From: Ogataea parapolymorpha DL-1
Taxonomy: Eukaryota > Ascomycota > Pichiomycetes > Pichiales > Pichiaceae
DNA: 64,000 nt
Assembly (NCBI RefSeq): GCF_000187245.1
Contig: NC_027863.1
Location: 124,001 to 188,000, forward strand
Direction of reading: 5' to 3'
The stretch's first letter is position 1, and every line of letters starts with the position of its first letter. The notes below the pieces were generated by a model. It had not been told where the DNA came from and searched no databases. It was given only the letters and a program-made list of their open reading frames with translations. The translations under genes were made by a program, and so were the position numbers. This document shows, piece after piece, positions 30,715 through 40,367 of this stretch.

Positions 30715-32577
30715 CTATTTCTTTCTCGCACAGTAGATCATAGAGCAGTAGCTCACCAGCAAAATACAGCCGATGAAAAGATTGATGCCGAAAACGTTCT
30801 CGTAGCAACGGTTACCTTTCAAACACATCCGCACAAGCTTACCGTCTCCGTCCTCTAGATACTGGCTATGTTTATCGTAGTCCTTGCCGAAATAGTCACT
30901 CAGCATCAGAAAAGCCACCACCGAGCCTGTTCCAATGACAGACCACGAGGTGGCAAAATGTCTAGCCCCAAAGTTATCGGCAACGATCGCAGGCATGGCC
31001 CCGTAGATGGCACCGTAGCTGACACCAAAGCAGGTCGAGCTGAGAGAGAGGAAACGAGCGTTGTCAAACAGGAGCAGCGTGCTATTTCCCAAGATCCCGC
31101 ATACAACGGACACCACAATCACCCAGAGTCTCTGTGCATTCATGCTCTTGTGGAGGTAGTCGCTAAAAATGCCTCCAAGCATCCGGCCCAAAAAATTGCA
31201 CAGCGATATAATGGAAACCTGGAGGGCCTGGTATGACGAGATTTGATCACTGGTGAAGTTGGGGTTTTTATTCATCTGCGCTTTGACAATGTAGCCAACC
31301 CCGTAGATGTACACTTGTCCACTGCCACAAAACAAGGCGTTGAGGACGTAATGGCAGAGAAACGTTCTATTGTTGAAGAGCCACTGGATGTGTTCCTTAC
31401 TGGAGCGGTGTGTGGTTTTTTTCCGTTTGATAGCATCTGTTAGATCTTCCGCAGGAGTCGCCTCAAGCACCTCCGATTGCTGACTTTGAGGGAGACTCAA
31501 TACTGAAGCGCTGTACGAGTCGTTTCCAGGATTGAGAGGCGAATCTTCGTCAACCACAGCCTCTTCCTTGACATTTTTTTTAGACGCGTTTCCAAGCCAT
31601 CCTGGGTTTCTGGGCGAATTGCTCAGTGAGGAGCCTAATCTGTAGGAATTTGCACGAGCTAGCGACTGCTTCGTTTTGAAGTCCACTGGTGAAGACGATA
31701 TTGGCGAATAGCTGCTTGGTCGCGACGAGTATGGGGACTTATTTTGCGCACTGGTAATCGATATTGGGTTATTAGTGATGGTAGAGGTCCCGGAAGACGT
31801 TGTGGACACAGACAGCGACGAGATCTCTGAGGTCGACGAGAACAAAGACGAGTTGGAACTCCGTCGCACGAGATTCAGCTGTGCAAACGAGCCCCGATGG
31901 CCCTTAAGCAAATACTTGATTCCGGACGGCTCGTCTTCGGCGGGCCGAACAACTTCGTCTGGCTCGTGGATGTCTATAAAGAAGAATCCCAGGCCAATGA
32001 CCACGCCAGAAAATATAGCAATAAACTTGAGGAGGCCTTGTGTATCGCCTGCGTAGAATACCGTGGATATGGAAGCGTACATCAGGGCTGCCAGACCGTA
32101 AGCTGAGACCGGACATGCATTCGCCATACCCTTGTGCTTGGGGAAATTGATCGTGGCTACCTTTAACGTTGCGAAATAGGGGAGCACCGAGCCAAACCCA
32201 ACGTTTACCATGGCGATCTCCAGGAGCCACAGATAATGGAGCTGGAATCTGTAAGTCAGATACAGAATCACAAATGCGCCGGACTCTAATATGGCCCCTA
32301 AAAATATTGCAAATTTGGGACCAAACCTGTCTATCAGCAGCCCGGCAGCCAGCCCGCCAATTGAGGAGCCCAGCGTGGAACCAAATGTCAAAAAACTGGC
32401 ATCCTCCGCAGTGAAATGGCATCTGGACATCACCTGGGGGGAGTAGATGCCGAAAAGATACGGAGTACCCGAAGCCATGGCCACGAGACACGAAAACACC
32501 AGGGACACGATTCTTCGTGTTTTTCCGGACTGGTGGTGCTCACTGGGCCCGCTGTAGGGGTCAGCGATAGAGGACAT
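30715..32577 (-). CDS. MFS transporter, nodulin-like/YMR155W type
   Basis: Twelve-helix major facilitator of 620 residues. The first six helices begin at about residue 22 (VSLVFSCLVAMASGTPYLFGIYSPQ). They carry the GSTLGSSIGGLAAGLLIDRFGPK loop 2-3 motif (the MFS D-R-x-G signature) and are followed by a serine-rich central loop of about 180 residues. The second half contains NFLGRMLGGIFSDYLH. The C-terminus has a paired-cysteine loop (CLKGNRCYENVFG) before the last helix. Architecture resembles the Nodulin-like/MCH family proteins such as YMR155W. Transported substrate unknown. Divergent from NSE3 with only 67 bp between start codons. Confidence 0.85.
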   Translation of the reverse strand: MSSIADPYSGPSEHHQSGKTRRIVSLVFSCLVAMASGTPYLFGIYSPQVMSRCHFTAEDASFLTFGSTLGSSIGGLAAGLLIDRFGPKFAIFLGAILESGAFVILYLTYRFQLHYLWLLEIAMVNVGFGSVLPYFATLKVATINFPKHKGMANACPVSAYGLAALMYASISTVFYAGDTQGLLKFIAIFSGVVIGLGFFFIDIHEPDEVVRPAEDEPSGIKYLLKGHRGSFAQLNLVRRSSNSSLFSSTSEISSLSVSTTSSGTSTITNNPISITSAQNKSPYSSRPSSYSPISSSPVDFKTKQSLARANSYRLGSSLSNSPRNPGWLGNASKKNVKEEAVVDEDSPLNPGNDSYSASVLSLPQSQQSEVLEATPAEDLTDAIKRKKTTHRSSKEHIQWLFNNRTFLCHYVLNALFCGSGQVYIYGVGYIVKAQMNKNPNFTSDQISSYQALQVSIISLCNFLGRMLGGIFSDYLHKSMNAQRLWVIVVSVVCGILGNSTLLLFDNARFLSLSSTCFGVSYGAIYGAMPAIVADNFGARHFATSWSVIGTGSVVAFLMLSDYFGKDYDKHSQYLEDGDGKLVRMCLKGNRCYENVFGINLFIGCILLVSYCSMIYCARKK

Positions 32578-32644
32578 GAAACACTAAACAATGATAACAA
32601 AAAAGGACGATCGACGCGAAAAAGTTTATCTCTGATCAATAAGC
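32578..32644. promoter_or_regulatory. 67-bp divergent promoter, MFS / NSE3
   Basis: This very short shared promoter contains CGATCGACG (32608-32616) fused to CGCGAAAA, a sequence matching the SBF-type cell-cycle element. Cell-cycle timing would suit NSE3, but the motif role is inference. Confidence 0.35.
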
Positions 32645-33676
32645 ATGGCCAGGAGAAGGAACAGTTTCGACACGTATGAAGAGGACGACGACTACGTGGA
32701 GCCTGCGCGCAAGTCCAGAAGGGTCCAGACGTCGCAGTCAAATGGGTCAGACGAGTCTGCTTCCAGCGATAGCTCTGAGGAGTCGGGTCCTCAAAACCGT
32801 TCCGTTGCTTCGTCCAAGGCTTCTGTGAAGCAGCAACGCATCCAGAAACTTACCAAAGCCTTTGTTCGTTCCTTATTGGCAATGGAAAGCAAATATCAGG
32901 TTCTGAATAAAGGTCTGATTGCAAAAATTATGGAGGTTGAGGGAGAAAAAGGTCACGGTATACAGTTTAAGAAAGACCTTCTGCCCAACATCAGGGAAAC
33001 GCTGGATCGTGTTTTTGGAATGGAGCTTGTGGAACTTCCGCCCAGACAAGATACAAAAAACGCGTCCTCTGATGATTACATGCTGGTTAACAAGCTACCG
33101 TTGTCACTAAAGGACGAGATCTACACGTACTTCCAGTCACATTCACGTCCAATTGCCTCGTTGTCGGATCTCAAGGAACCGACTACAGAATCCTCTGATC
33201 TTTACAAAACTGGAGCCAACCTGCCCAAGCCTGTGTCTGACTTGGTAGCTCAGGGCTTTAAGATGCTCATAATAGCCATCATTCTACTCAACGAAAATAA
33301 CGTCAACAAACAAGACCTGCTCAGCATCTTGCAAACCAAATTCCAGCTTCATTTCAGCGAAACAAAACCTGTAGAGCTGCTCGGTACAACTATACCGGAC
33401 TTTTTGCTCCTCATGGTCAAACAGGAATATCTAAATCAGCTCGATGTGACACAGACAAAATCAAAAAACCAGCGACGCATCACTTCCGCAAGCAGAAGCT
33501 CAGACGACAACATGATCATCTACTCAATAGGACGCCGCACAATGGCAGAACTAGACCAAGATAGCTTTATCGATTTCCTAAAAAAAATGTACCCGAACTG
33601 GAACGAAGAGCTTGAAAAAAACGCCGTGTACACCCTCAACGATATATGGAAAACTTCGCACGAAGCAGCAAGTTAA
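32645..33676 (+). CDS. NSE3: SMC5-SMC6 complex subunit Nse3 (MAGE family)
   Basis: Non-SMC element of the Smc5/6 genome-stability complex; with Nse1 and Nse4 it bridges the SMC heads and binds DNA. The 343-residue protein has a charged, serine-rich N-terminus (about 70 residues), then a MAGE homology domain (KLTKAFVRSLLAMESKYQVLNKGLIAKIM; FKKDLLPNIRETLDRVFGMELVEL; YMLVNKL; FKMLIIAIILLNENNV). S. cerevisiae Nse3 is 303 residues. It is convergent with MSN5, with 20 bp between stops. Confidence 0.9.
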   Translation: MARRRNSFDTYEEDDDYVEPARKSRRVQTSQSNGSDESASSDSSEESGPQNRSVASSKASVKQQRIQKLTKAFVRSLLAMESKYQVLNKGLIAKIMEVEGEKGHGIQFKKDLLPNIRETLDRVFGMELVELPPRQDTKNASSDDYMLVNKLPLSLKDEIYTYFQSHSRPIASLSDLKEPTTESSDLYKTGANLPKPVSDLVAQGFKMLIIAIILLNENNVNKQDLLSILQTKFQLHFSETKPVELLGTTIPDFLLLMVKQEYLNQLDVTQTKSKNQRRITSASRSSDDNMIIYSIGRRTMAELDQDSFIDFLKKMYPNWNEELEKNAVYTLNDIWKTSHEAAS

Positions 33677-33696
33677 CAAGGTATGTACCGCTTCAA

Positions 33697-36600
33697 TTAC
33701 TGCATTTCCTCTCCAAACATGTTGTTTAGTGTCTTCTCTGTGAGAGGATCATCCATAACGTCCTCTGCAGCTCCTTTTTTGCTTCTTCGCTGCTGAGCAG
33801 TCTCTACCTGCTTTTTGCGATCTCTCATTTTCTGCTCTTCGTTGTTGTTTCCCGGATCACTTGCATTTTCGACCAGCTGCAGTAAACAGTTTCGTCTTTC
33901 CCTGAGCTTCTTGCAGTTCATTAAAAGCAGCTCAAAATCGGACATTTCTTTGTTGCTTAGATTAAGGCACTTCTGAAGAATCATTGCAGGATATGACGAC
34001 TTGAATCTTAATCCCATGTAAAGCAGAGTCAAGGTGTAGGCAGCTTCTGGGTGTGCGTCGGCGTAAAACTTATCAACAAGCACAGACAAGAGCGTCTCAA
34101 TCACATGCTCCGACAGATACTTGTCGACGTCGTCGTTGTTCAGGGCAACAAGATCTTGAATCATGTGTTTCACTATCAAAATGGCATTAAAAGAGCATCT
34201 CGTATCTTTGAAGCTGATAATGTGGCACAGCAAATTCAATAGAGGTGCGAGCAAGTTCAAATCCCTGAATATAATATCTCTGGTCTTCAATTGTCTTTCA
34301 ACCAAGCTTGTTGGCGCCTGTTGGCCAACAAGATCAATTAGCATCCTGTCGATCACGGCAGTAAGTTGTCTGAGCATATGTTCTTCCATCATCTCCTCGC
34401 TCAGCTGCTCGTCGCTCTCGTTGCCCTCCAGTTGCAGTCCCTTCTGGTAGACAACGTCCCATTTGGAAACAAGCAACGAATCAATTGTATTCAGTACCTG
34501 GGGCAAGAGTTGGACCATGAAAGAGTCCAGGTGCGAGATGGGACAGTTCTTTATCACATTCCGAATCACAAGATTAATCATGTGCCTCCACGAATGAAGA
34601 GTGATACCCACGGACTCGCCGGTCAGGGCTTTCCACAACAGATTTGCACAATCCGGAATCTCGTATAATGTTTCTTCGAGCTCCGAAATAGAGCTGATTG
34701 TCAAATATGCGTACTCTCTCGTATACCTCACGATATGCCCAACGCTGTCGGCAAAATCTCTTAATGTATGCATAGCCTTAACACTCTCATCCATAAACGA
34801 TTCTTTGGATTGAATAGAAACACCCTGCTGCCAGAATCTCTCCATGCAACTGTACTTGACGAAAGATTGCACCTCGGACGGCAGGCCAGACCAATTAGCA
34901 GGATTATGGTACGCCTGGATCTGATAGATGAGCTGCAAAATGTGTGGCAAGATCGGCTTGATTCTTGGTTTCCATAATTTTAACAAATCTTGATAGGTGT
35001 CAGACTGATGATCTAACTTCTCAATACTGTATTGAATGAAAATTCTTGTCGCACGAATGGGGAAAACAGATGACCAATGATCTTTTAGTTCGCTTTTCAG
35101 CGCTCGTCCTCTTTCGTCCATTTGTGCTTCCAGGAGGTTTGTGTCTGCAGTGATTCCTCTCGACTGGAAATAGTCTGCAATTCTAACAATACCTAGTCTT
35201 TCCATGAACCAGTGCAATTCTAGTAGTCCTTTTTCTGTTGCTGGATTTGACCACGCAACAAGCTCTGGATCGACTATATTGGCAAATCTTTGAGCTTTGT
35301 TGTCAATTGACGATCTCTGTGATACCACTAGAAGGAAAGACTTAAATGCCACAGCTTCATGGTCGCTGAGCTTCCTCGAACTCAAAATCGTAGCAATGGC
35401 CGACTCTAGCTCGGGGAGAATATCCTTTAGTGATTCTGGCATCAGATACGCAAGTCTGTTGAGCTCCGTACCACCGCTTGTCCTTAAATCACGAATTAAT
35501 TCACGTTCATCATCTCCAGCGTCAGGAGGATAATCAAATGTACAAGATTCCATGACTTTCTCTAACACCTTGAACATGGTTCCCGAAACGTCTTTCAGGA
35601 GGGGCGTGAATTGCACCAACGTCTGGATTTGTTTTCTCAGCAGCATTGGGTCTTTGACAGTCATGCTCAGCAGCATTTTACAAAGCTCATCCACCTGATT
35701 GATTAGATAAACTTTCTTTGTCTCCATGTCGTCATCTTGACACCATATAAGCCATCTCGAGATTCCTCGCACGCAGGCCTCGATGGTGACAAACTGGGCG
35801 TATCCAAAAATGAAGGGCTCAGAGTTTTTGCCTTTGTAAATCAATTTTGGATCATTCAGCGATTGTATACCCACTGGGGATGAGTAAAATTTGTTCAGCC
35901 TGTTTGCGAGCCACTGCAGCCCATCGTTAGGCTTCTTGCATATGATAATCCGTACGATGTCATCGCTCAGTTTTTTGTAATTGTTCAAAAACGTGGTGGC
36001 CTCAGGCTGACTCTCAAAGTCTATGCTCAGCATCTTCCTCTCAACGCACTCATCATCGTAGTCCGCATAGTTGATCAGTCTGCTAGCTGTCACTTCCAGG
36101 AGTTCTGGCATAATTTGCTCGAAATCTGGCTTGTCGCTCAACTCATCTATTCTGAGCATAGAACACCAAAATTGGAGAGATAAACCTGATATCACCAAAG
36201 ACGGGTGCTTTGTGGTTTCCAAAACCAGTTTGAAATAGTTCAGCACATCCGCAGATTCGGGAAGCTTGAATTTGATGTTGTTGTCAGAGAGCTGGAAATA
36301 TTCACTCAAACCCACAATCATTTCCACTAGTTTTTTGAGTAGGGTATAATTTTGTTCATCGACGTCATCGGGGTCCAGCTGTATACTTTTAAACACCTTG
36401 AATAACATCGCCAAACCTTCGGTCTGGAAAATAGAACCAATTATCTCGTTGAAATCGGCCTCCTCCGAATATGCCCTTGTGAATAAGACTTGTAAGCAGT
36501 CGACAGTGAGAGTTTTTATATGAACATCATCAATTGCCAGCAACCGACTAAGCTTCTCAAGCACACCGGCAGCACGAAATGCAATTGGTAAGATCCAGTA

Positions 36601-37425
36601 CAAACTTGTCTTGAAAACTTGTAGAATCTTGACAGCGAGATTGGAGAAGTTTCGGTAGTTTTCATCAGAGCTAGATCGAGGATGGCTCAACATGTAATCA
36701 ATACATTCCTCTAGAAGACCGGACCATCTAAGAAGCCATCCTTGATTTGAAGCAGCAAATATGCGGAGAGACTCATTTGGCTCATATTTGAGCAATAATA
36801 TTTCCTCGGATGTGACCACCTCGGGACATAGAGATGACAGTACGTTGTTTCTCTGCGAGACCACGGGATCATCAAGCAAGTAAACATCCTCGAACAATGC
36901 ACGGAATATGATAAGAGAGAGTTCTCTTGTGATTAGTGAGTGCTCCCATAATCTGAGCAGGCTCGCATCCATGGAAGCCCAACTTTGAAGTTTTTCATGG
37001 TCTGTATACGATTTATCTTTGAGCGCGATTTCTTCCTCTTCCTTTGAGAGACAGAGTCCCCAGCATCTTTTGGCAATCTCAACCCATAAGAAAGCTATTT
37101 TCTCCTTCATGTAGTGAGGATCCGTCGGCGCCACTTTCATAGCTAATTCGATGACCCAATTTCTGACCGCTTCCTGTTTCTCCAAGTCCCATTGGGAAAA
37201 GTCTTTTTTGATGGCATTGGAGAGCAAGCTAAGACCAAAATGTCTCACAATGAAGTCGTATTTGTTGTCCGGGAGCGCCAACAGGTAGCCCCAATATGGC
37301 GACTCGGGGATCTGTTTTATGCTTTCTAAAAACTCCTGGGCTTTGTGGCGATTCTCGTTGGTGGATTGTGGGTTGTAGATTACCTCTAAAGAACCCACAA
37401 TCTGGTCAACACCATTCTGATCCAT
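33697..37425 (-). CDS. MSN5: Karyopherin Msn5 (exportin-5 family)
   Basis: Importin-beta-like nuclear transport receptor that exports phosphorylated regulators (Pho4, Mig1, Far1 and others in yeast) and imports RPA. The 1242-residue length matches Msn5 (1224). The N-terminal HEAT region carries the importin-beta/exportin signature (AQEFLESIKQIPESPYWGYLLAL; IVRHFGLSLLSNAIKKDFSQW). The remainder is alpha-helical HEAT repeats without other motifs. The first ATG is at 37425. It is divergent from OMS1. Confidence 0.92.
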   Translation of the reverse strand: MDQNGVDQIVGSLEVIYNPQSTNENRHKAQEFLESIKQIPESPYWGYLLALPDNKYDFIVRHFGLSLLSNAIKKDFSQWDLEKQEAVRNWVIELAMKVAPTDPHYMKEKIAFLWVEIAKRCWGLCLSKEEEEIALKDKSYTDHEKLQSWASMDASLLRLWEHSLITRELSLIIFRALFEDVYLLDDPVVSQRNNVLSSLCPEVVTSEEILLLKYEPNESLRIFAASNQGWLLRWSGLLEECIDYMLSHPRSSSDENYRNFSNLAVKILQVFKTSLYWILPIAFRAAGVLEKLSRLLAIDDVHIKTLTVDCLQVLFTRAYSEEADFNEIIGSIFQTEGLAMLFKVFKSIQLDPDDVDEQNYTLLKKLVEMIVGLSEYFQLSDNNIKFKLPESADVLNYFKLVLETTKHPSLVISGLSLQFWCSMLRIDELSDKPDFEQIMPELLEVTASRLINYADYDDECVERKMLSIDFESQPEATTFLNNYKKLSDDIVRIIICKKPNDGLQWLANRLNKFYSSPVGIQSLNDPKLIYKGKNSEPFIFGYAQFVTIEACVRGISRWLIWCQDDDMETKKVYLINQVDELCKMLLSMTVKDPMLLRKQIQTLVQFTPLLKDVSGTMFKVLEKVMESCTFDYPPDAGDDERELIRDLRTSGGTELNRLAYLMPESLKDILPELESAIATILSSRKLSDHEAVAFKSFLLVVSQRSSIDNKAQRFANIVDPELVAWSNPATEKGLLELHWFMERLGIVRIADYFQSRGITADTNLLEAQMDERGRALKSELKDHWSSVFPIRATRIFIQYSIEKLDHQSDTYQDLLKLWKPRIKPILPHILQLIYQIQAYHNPANWSGLPSEVQSFVKYSCMERFWQQGVSIQSKESFMDESVKAMHTLRDFADSVGHIVRYTREYAYLTISSISELEETLYEIPDCANLLWKALTGESVGITLHSWRHMINLVIRNVIKNCPISHLDSFMVQLLPQVLNTIDSLLVSKWDVVYQKGLQLEGNESDEQLSEEMMEEHMLRQLTAVIDRMLIDLVGQQAPTSLVERQLKTRDIIFRDLNLLAPLLNLLCHIISFKDTRCSFNAILIVKHMIQDLVALNNDDVDKYLSEHVIETLLSVLVDKFYADAHPEAAYTLTLLYMGLRFKSSYPAMILQKCLNLSNKEMSDFELLLMNCKKLRERRNCLLQLVENASDPGNNNEEQKMRDRKKQVETAQQRRSKKGAAEDVMDDPLTEKTLNNMFGEEMQ

Positions 37426-37733
37426 TGTGGAGTTCACGGTTCGCGTAGATATGTTCGATTGCTTAAAGTAAACACTAATTCAACGTATTTTTATTATTGT
37501 GCACGGTCTATCGTGCTGGTCTCGTTGTACGGTTTCGAACGTCGATATCAAACCTTGAAGGCTTAATGCGTTATCAATAGAGAATCTGTGCAAGGTCCAG
37601 TTGAACGGAACTTAGATCCGTTATTAATTTTGTAAATGACAGTAGATCGATAAACAAGAGCTTCAAGTTACCAATGAACTTTTTAAAAAAGCGTGAGAAA
37701 AAAAGCTAGTAAATTTTGACTTTTGCAAAGGCC
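37426..37733. promoter_or_regulatory. 308-bp divergent promoter, MSN5 / OMS1
   Basis: AT-rich spacer between two start codons. I see an inverted-repeat-like pair CACGGTCTATCGTGC near 37502-37516 and poly-A stretches near OMS1 (37683-37704), but no TATA box of the canonical form, no RNA gene and no credible ORF. Confidence 0.5.
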
Positions 37734-39047
37734 ATGTTTTTGGGGAAGCTGGGACTTTTGGGCAAAATGCCTGGTCAGAAGTCTCTCATCAATTTACGTC
37801 CGGGTCTGCTTTTCGTTCGTACTGCTGCTCGGAGCTCTGGCAAACCGGAATTTCGATTCAAGACGAGAAAAGTTAAAACCCCAGAACAGCTTAGGGCAGA
37901 GGAGGAACAGAGGAAGTATGAAGAAGCCGTCAACTCTGGCTCCTGGATTAGAAAATATGGTGCGATAGTGGACACTTTCGAGTTTAACAGAAAGGCCACC
38001 AAGTACTACCTTGCGCTTTATCTGGTGTTTTTCGTTTACGGTATAAGGTATTTCCGCAAGCTGTACGAAAGAGATGTGGAGAAGAAGGAACTGTTGGAGA
38101 AAAGAGATTCCGGTGCGGAACTCAGTGAATGGGAGAAGCTGAGATTGCGAGAGTTGAGCGGGGACCTGATCCGGACTTCGGATATGGCCAAATTGAAAGC
38201 ATATCACGAACTTAGAGAGGAATGGAAAAAGACGCACACTTCGCCCGACGACTACTTCAATCCAAAACCTGAGGAAATTGAGCATCTTTTAGATACCTCC
38301 TACGAAGAATGCATTCTTCCCGCTAAGGATTTGACGGAATTTTACGATAACGTTGCCGAGAAGTACGACAGCGAGATTTCCACCGAGGAAATGTTGTCGT
38401 TCATGGGATCAAAGCGGAAATGGCTTATGAGTCACTGCAAGGGAGATGTCTTAGAAGTGGCGTGTGGAACGGGAAGAAACATCAAGTACTTGGACCCTAC
38501 GAAAATAGAATCGTACACGTTTCTGGATACCTCTGCAAAAATGATGCGTGTGACTTACGATAAGTTCACTGAACAATGGCCTGCTTTCAAAAAAGTTAAG
38601 TTTGTTGTTGGCAAGGCTGAAGATTTGTTGGAACTTCAGGGAGACAAGCAGGTGAAATACGACACCATCATCGAAACTTTCGGATTGTGCTCTCATCAAG
38701 ATCCAGTGAAAGCCTTGAAGAACATGATGAAGTTACTCAAGCCTGGAGGAAGAATTGTTCTTTTAGAACACGGACGTGGGTCTTATGATTTTATCAACAA
38801 ACAGCTTGACAGAAGGGCTCATAAACACTCGGAAACATGGGGTTGTCGATGGAATCTCGACATTGGAGAGTTGGTGGACGCATCTGGACTGGAAATCACG
38901 CAGGAGAAACGGTCCCATTTTGGCACCACGTGGACAATTGTGGCCAAGAGGCCTGGAGATGTTTTGGAGTTTGACGAGCTCAGTTTCTTGGAGAAGTACT
39001 TCATTGCCAGGAAAACCAACCTGGACTCTTCACTGCCTGAAAAATAA
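37734..39047 (+). CDS. OMS1: Mitochondrial inner-membrane methyltransferase-like Oms1
   Basis: Predicted mitochondrial inner-membrane protein with an S-adenosylmethionine methyltransferase domain; in yeast, overexpression of OMS1 suppresses oxa1 defects. The 437-residue product has a presequence (about 1-40), one transmembrane helix (YYLALYLVFFVYGIRYF, about 90) and a conserved juxtamembrane helix rich in charged residues. The class I methyltransferase motif I is VLEVACGTGRNIKYL, with acidic motif II near YTFLDTSAKM and motif IV around YDTIIETFGLCSHQDP. The start is the first ATG, 37734. GPI11 follows 93 bp downstream. Confidence 0.9.
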   Translation: MFLGKLGLLGKMPGQKSLINLRPGLLFVRTAARSSGKPEFRFKTRKVKTPEQLRAEEEQRKYEEAVNSGSWIRKYGAIVDTFEFNRKATKYYLALYLVFFVYGIRYFRKLYERDVEKKELLEKRDSGAELSEWEKLRLRELSGDLIRTSDMAKLKAYHELREEWKKTHTSPDDYFNPKPEEIEHLLDTSYEECILPAKDLTEFYDNVAEKYDSEISTEEMLSFMGSKRKWLMSHCKGDVLEVACGTGRNIKYLDPTKIESYTFLDTSAKMMRVTYDKFTEQWPAFKKVKFVVGKAEDLLELQGDKQVKYDTIIETFGLCSHQDPVKALKNMMKLLKPGGRIVLLEHGRGSYDFINKQLDRRAHKHSETWGCRWNLDIGELVDASGLEITQEKRSHFGTTWTIVAKRPGDVLEFDELSFLEKYFIARKTNLDSSLPEK

Positions 39048-39140
39048 TTTATAGATTTAATTGTATATAATTTTAGCGTGTGAACCGGCACGCACCAACA
39101 AAAAGTTTCCACTTGACATAAGCATTACGAAGTGACTTCC

Positions 39141-39926
39141 ATGTCGGCCACGCCAAAAAAGGTTAAGAAGACCGTTTCATTTTCTCGGAATAGTCCGTCT
39201 CTAAGCGACCGCAATCCCAGTACAGAACCGGGATCGCCTGTCGCGGAGTCAGGTTTTGATTTTGCTGATGATGAACCTCAAATTCACGAGCTGCCAAAGC
39301 CCTCTCCCGCTTTCTTGCTCCTTCCGTTCCATTCTCTGGCTATCGTTTATGCTTTATTTTATCACTACAACATTAGCTCCAAAGTCATCTCAGCATTGCA
39401 CTCATCAACACTCGCAGTTTTAACACTTCAGTTTGGTTTCGGACTAATAACACTGACCACGATAAAAAACAAAAAGAGAGCAAAAAAGCACAGAGGTCCA
39501 AACGGTGGCGAGCTCATGTACCTGGTGATTTCATCTTTAATCTCTGGCTTTGCCGCGGTCCCAATCTTCCTTGTCCTGCTGGTCTTCGGGGCTCCTATTG
39601 GATCTTTGAGTGAGGAAACAGCTTTTCTGGCTTTGCATCTGTCATTCCTGACAGTTTTCCCGCTTCTTCTAGTTTACAAGTTCACCGATCCGGACTCAGG
39701 AGATACGTGGATCCGCTTGCTCACGTTTCAGGTGCCAGCATTCTACAGAAATCAGATCTACTTGCAGGCTATGGGCGCACTCGTGGGTTGCTGGTTTGGT
39801 GTGATTCCTATTCCGCTTGACTGGGATAGAGATTGGCAACAGTGGCCAATCACTTTGCTCGCGGGTGCCTACGTGGGGTCGTTTGCCGGAAGTTTGATTG
39901 GCTACCTTTATAGCATTTTTGAATAG
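39141..39926 (+). CDS. GPI11: GPI anchor biosynthesis protein Gpi11 (PIG-F family)
   Basis: ER membrane protein required for adding ethanolamine phosphate to mannose of the GPI precursor, partner of Gpi7/Gpi13. The 261-residue protein has a hydrophilic N-terminus of about 55 residues and about six hydrophobic segments. It carries the PIG-F C-terminal signature QAMGALVGCWFGVIPIPLDWDRDWQ.WP followed by a GAYVGSFAGSLIGYLY helix. S. cerevisiae Gpi11 is 219 residues, so the N-terminal tail is longer here. ATG 39141 is used. Confidence 0.93.
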   Translation: MSATPKKVKKTVSFSRNSPSLSDRNPSTEPGSPVAESGFDFADDEPQIHELPKPSPAFLLLPFHSLAIVYALFYHYNISSKVISALHSSTLAVLTLQFGFGLITLTTIKNKKRAKKHRGPNGGELMYLVISSLISGFAAVPIFLVLLVFGAPIGSLSEETAFLALHLSFLTVFPLLLVYKFTDPDSGDTWIRLLTFQVPAFYRNQIYLQAMGALVGCWFGVIPIPLDWDRDWQQWPITLLAGAYVGSFAGSLIGYLYSIFE

Positions 39927-40367
39927 AACTCGCGGACGGTACATGAATTTTCCTGTCAGATTGAAGAGGATAAAGTTATATACAAGATAGAGATTAGTTG
40001 ACCGGCAATCGCTGATTCAATTATCAGCTTTGTACTCTTATGCCAGAAGTGTGAAAGCTGTTTATGTTACTTATGGTCTTAAAGTCTGGGCTGCTTGATG
40101 TAGCCATATGACAGCAGTCTAATAAGGATGACACGATAACATTGATCTCCTACTCACCTTTGAATTGCAGATCCTCTTCTTCTTGGGAATGATAGGCTCT
40201 CATATAATCTTTTAGCTCTGTGACGACGAAAAAGAACATCTAAAATACATAAGGTTTGAATGTCATTGTCGAGTTTCAACTGTACGAGCATTATCAATAT
40301 ATACACATGTTTTTGGCTTTTTAGCTATTTTTTGAATTTATTTCCTAGAAAAAGTTTGTTTATAAAG
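39927..40367. other. 441-bp gap between GPI11 and NUP53 with candidate spliced small gene
   Basis: It contains the 3' region of GPI11 and the NUP53 promoter. The only structure seen is the minus-strand mini-ORF with a splice donor described in the next entry. No tRNA-like fold was found. Confidence 0.5.
40158..40239 (-). CDS. Candidate first exon of an unrecognised small protein
   Basis: On the minus strand an ATG (40237-40239) opens 27 sense codons of protein-like composition (MFFFVVTELKDYMRAYHSQ, then EEEDLQFK) ending exactly at a consensus donor GTGAGT (intron from 40157). Unspliced reading stops two codons later. Possible acceptors downstream are AAACAG near 40058, preceded by a TAAC branch-like element (100-nt intron, about 34-residue product), and CTGACAG at 39953, preceded by ACTAAT (205-nt intron, extending antisense into GPI11). 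I do not recognise the protein, and neither end of the gene is certain. Confidence 0.25.

Noticed and set aside
39696..39944. 82-codon minus-strand frame antisense to GPI11
   Set aside because: It could be reached by splicing from the candidate exon at 40158-40239 but is a shadow of conserved GPI11 codons, so it was not called as coding.
40260..40367. 36-residue N-terminal extension of NUP53
   Set aside because: The extension is hydrophobic, promoter-like and AT-rich. Nup53 proteins begin with hydrophilic disordered sequence, so ATG 40368 is preferred.
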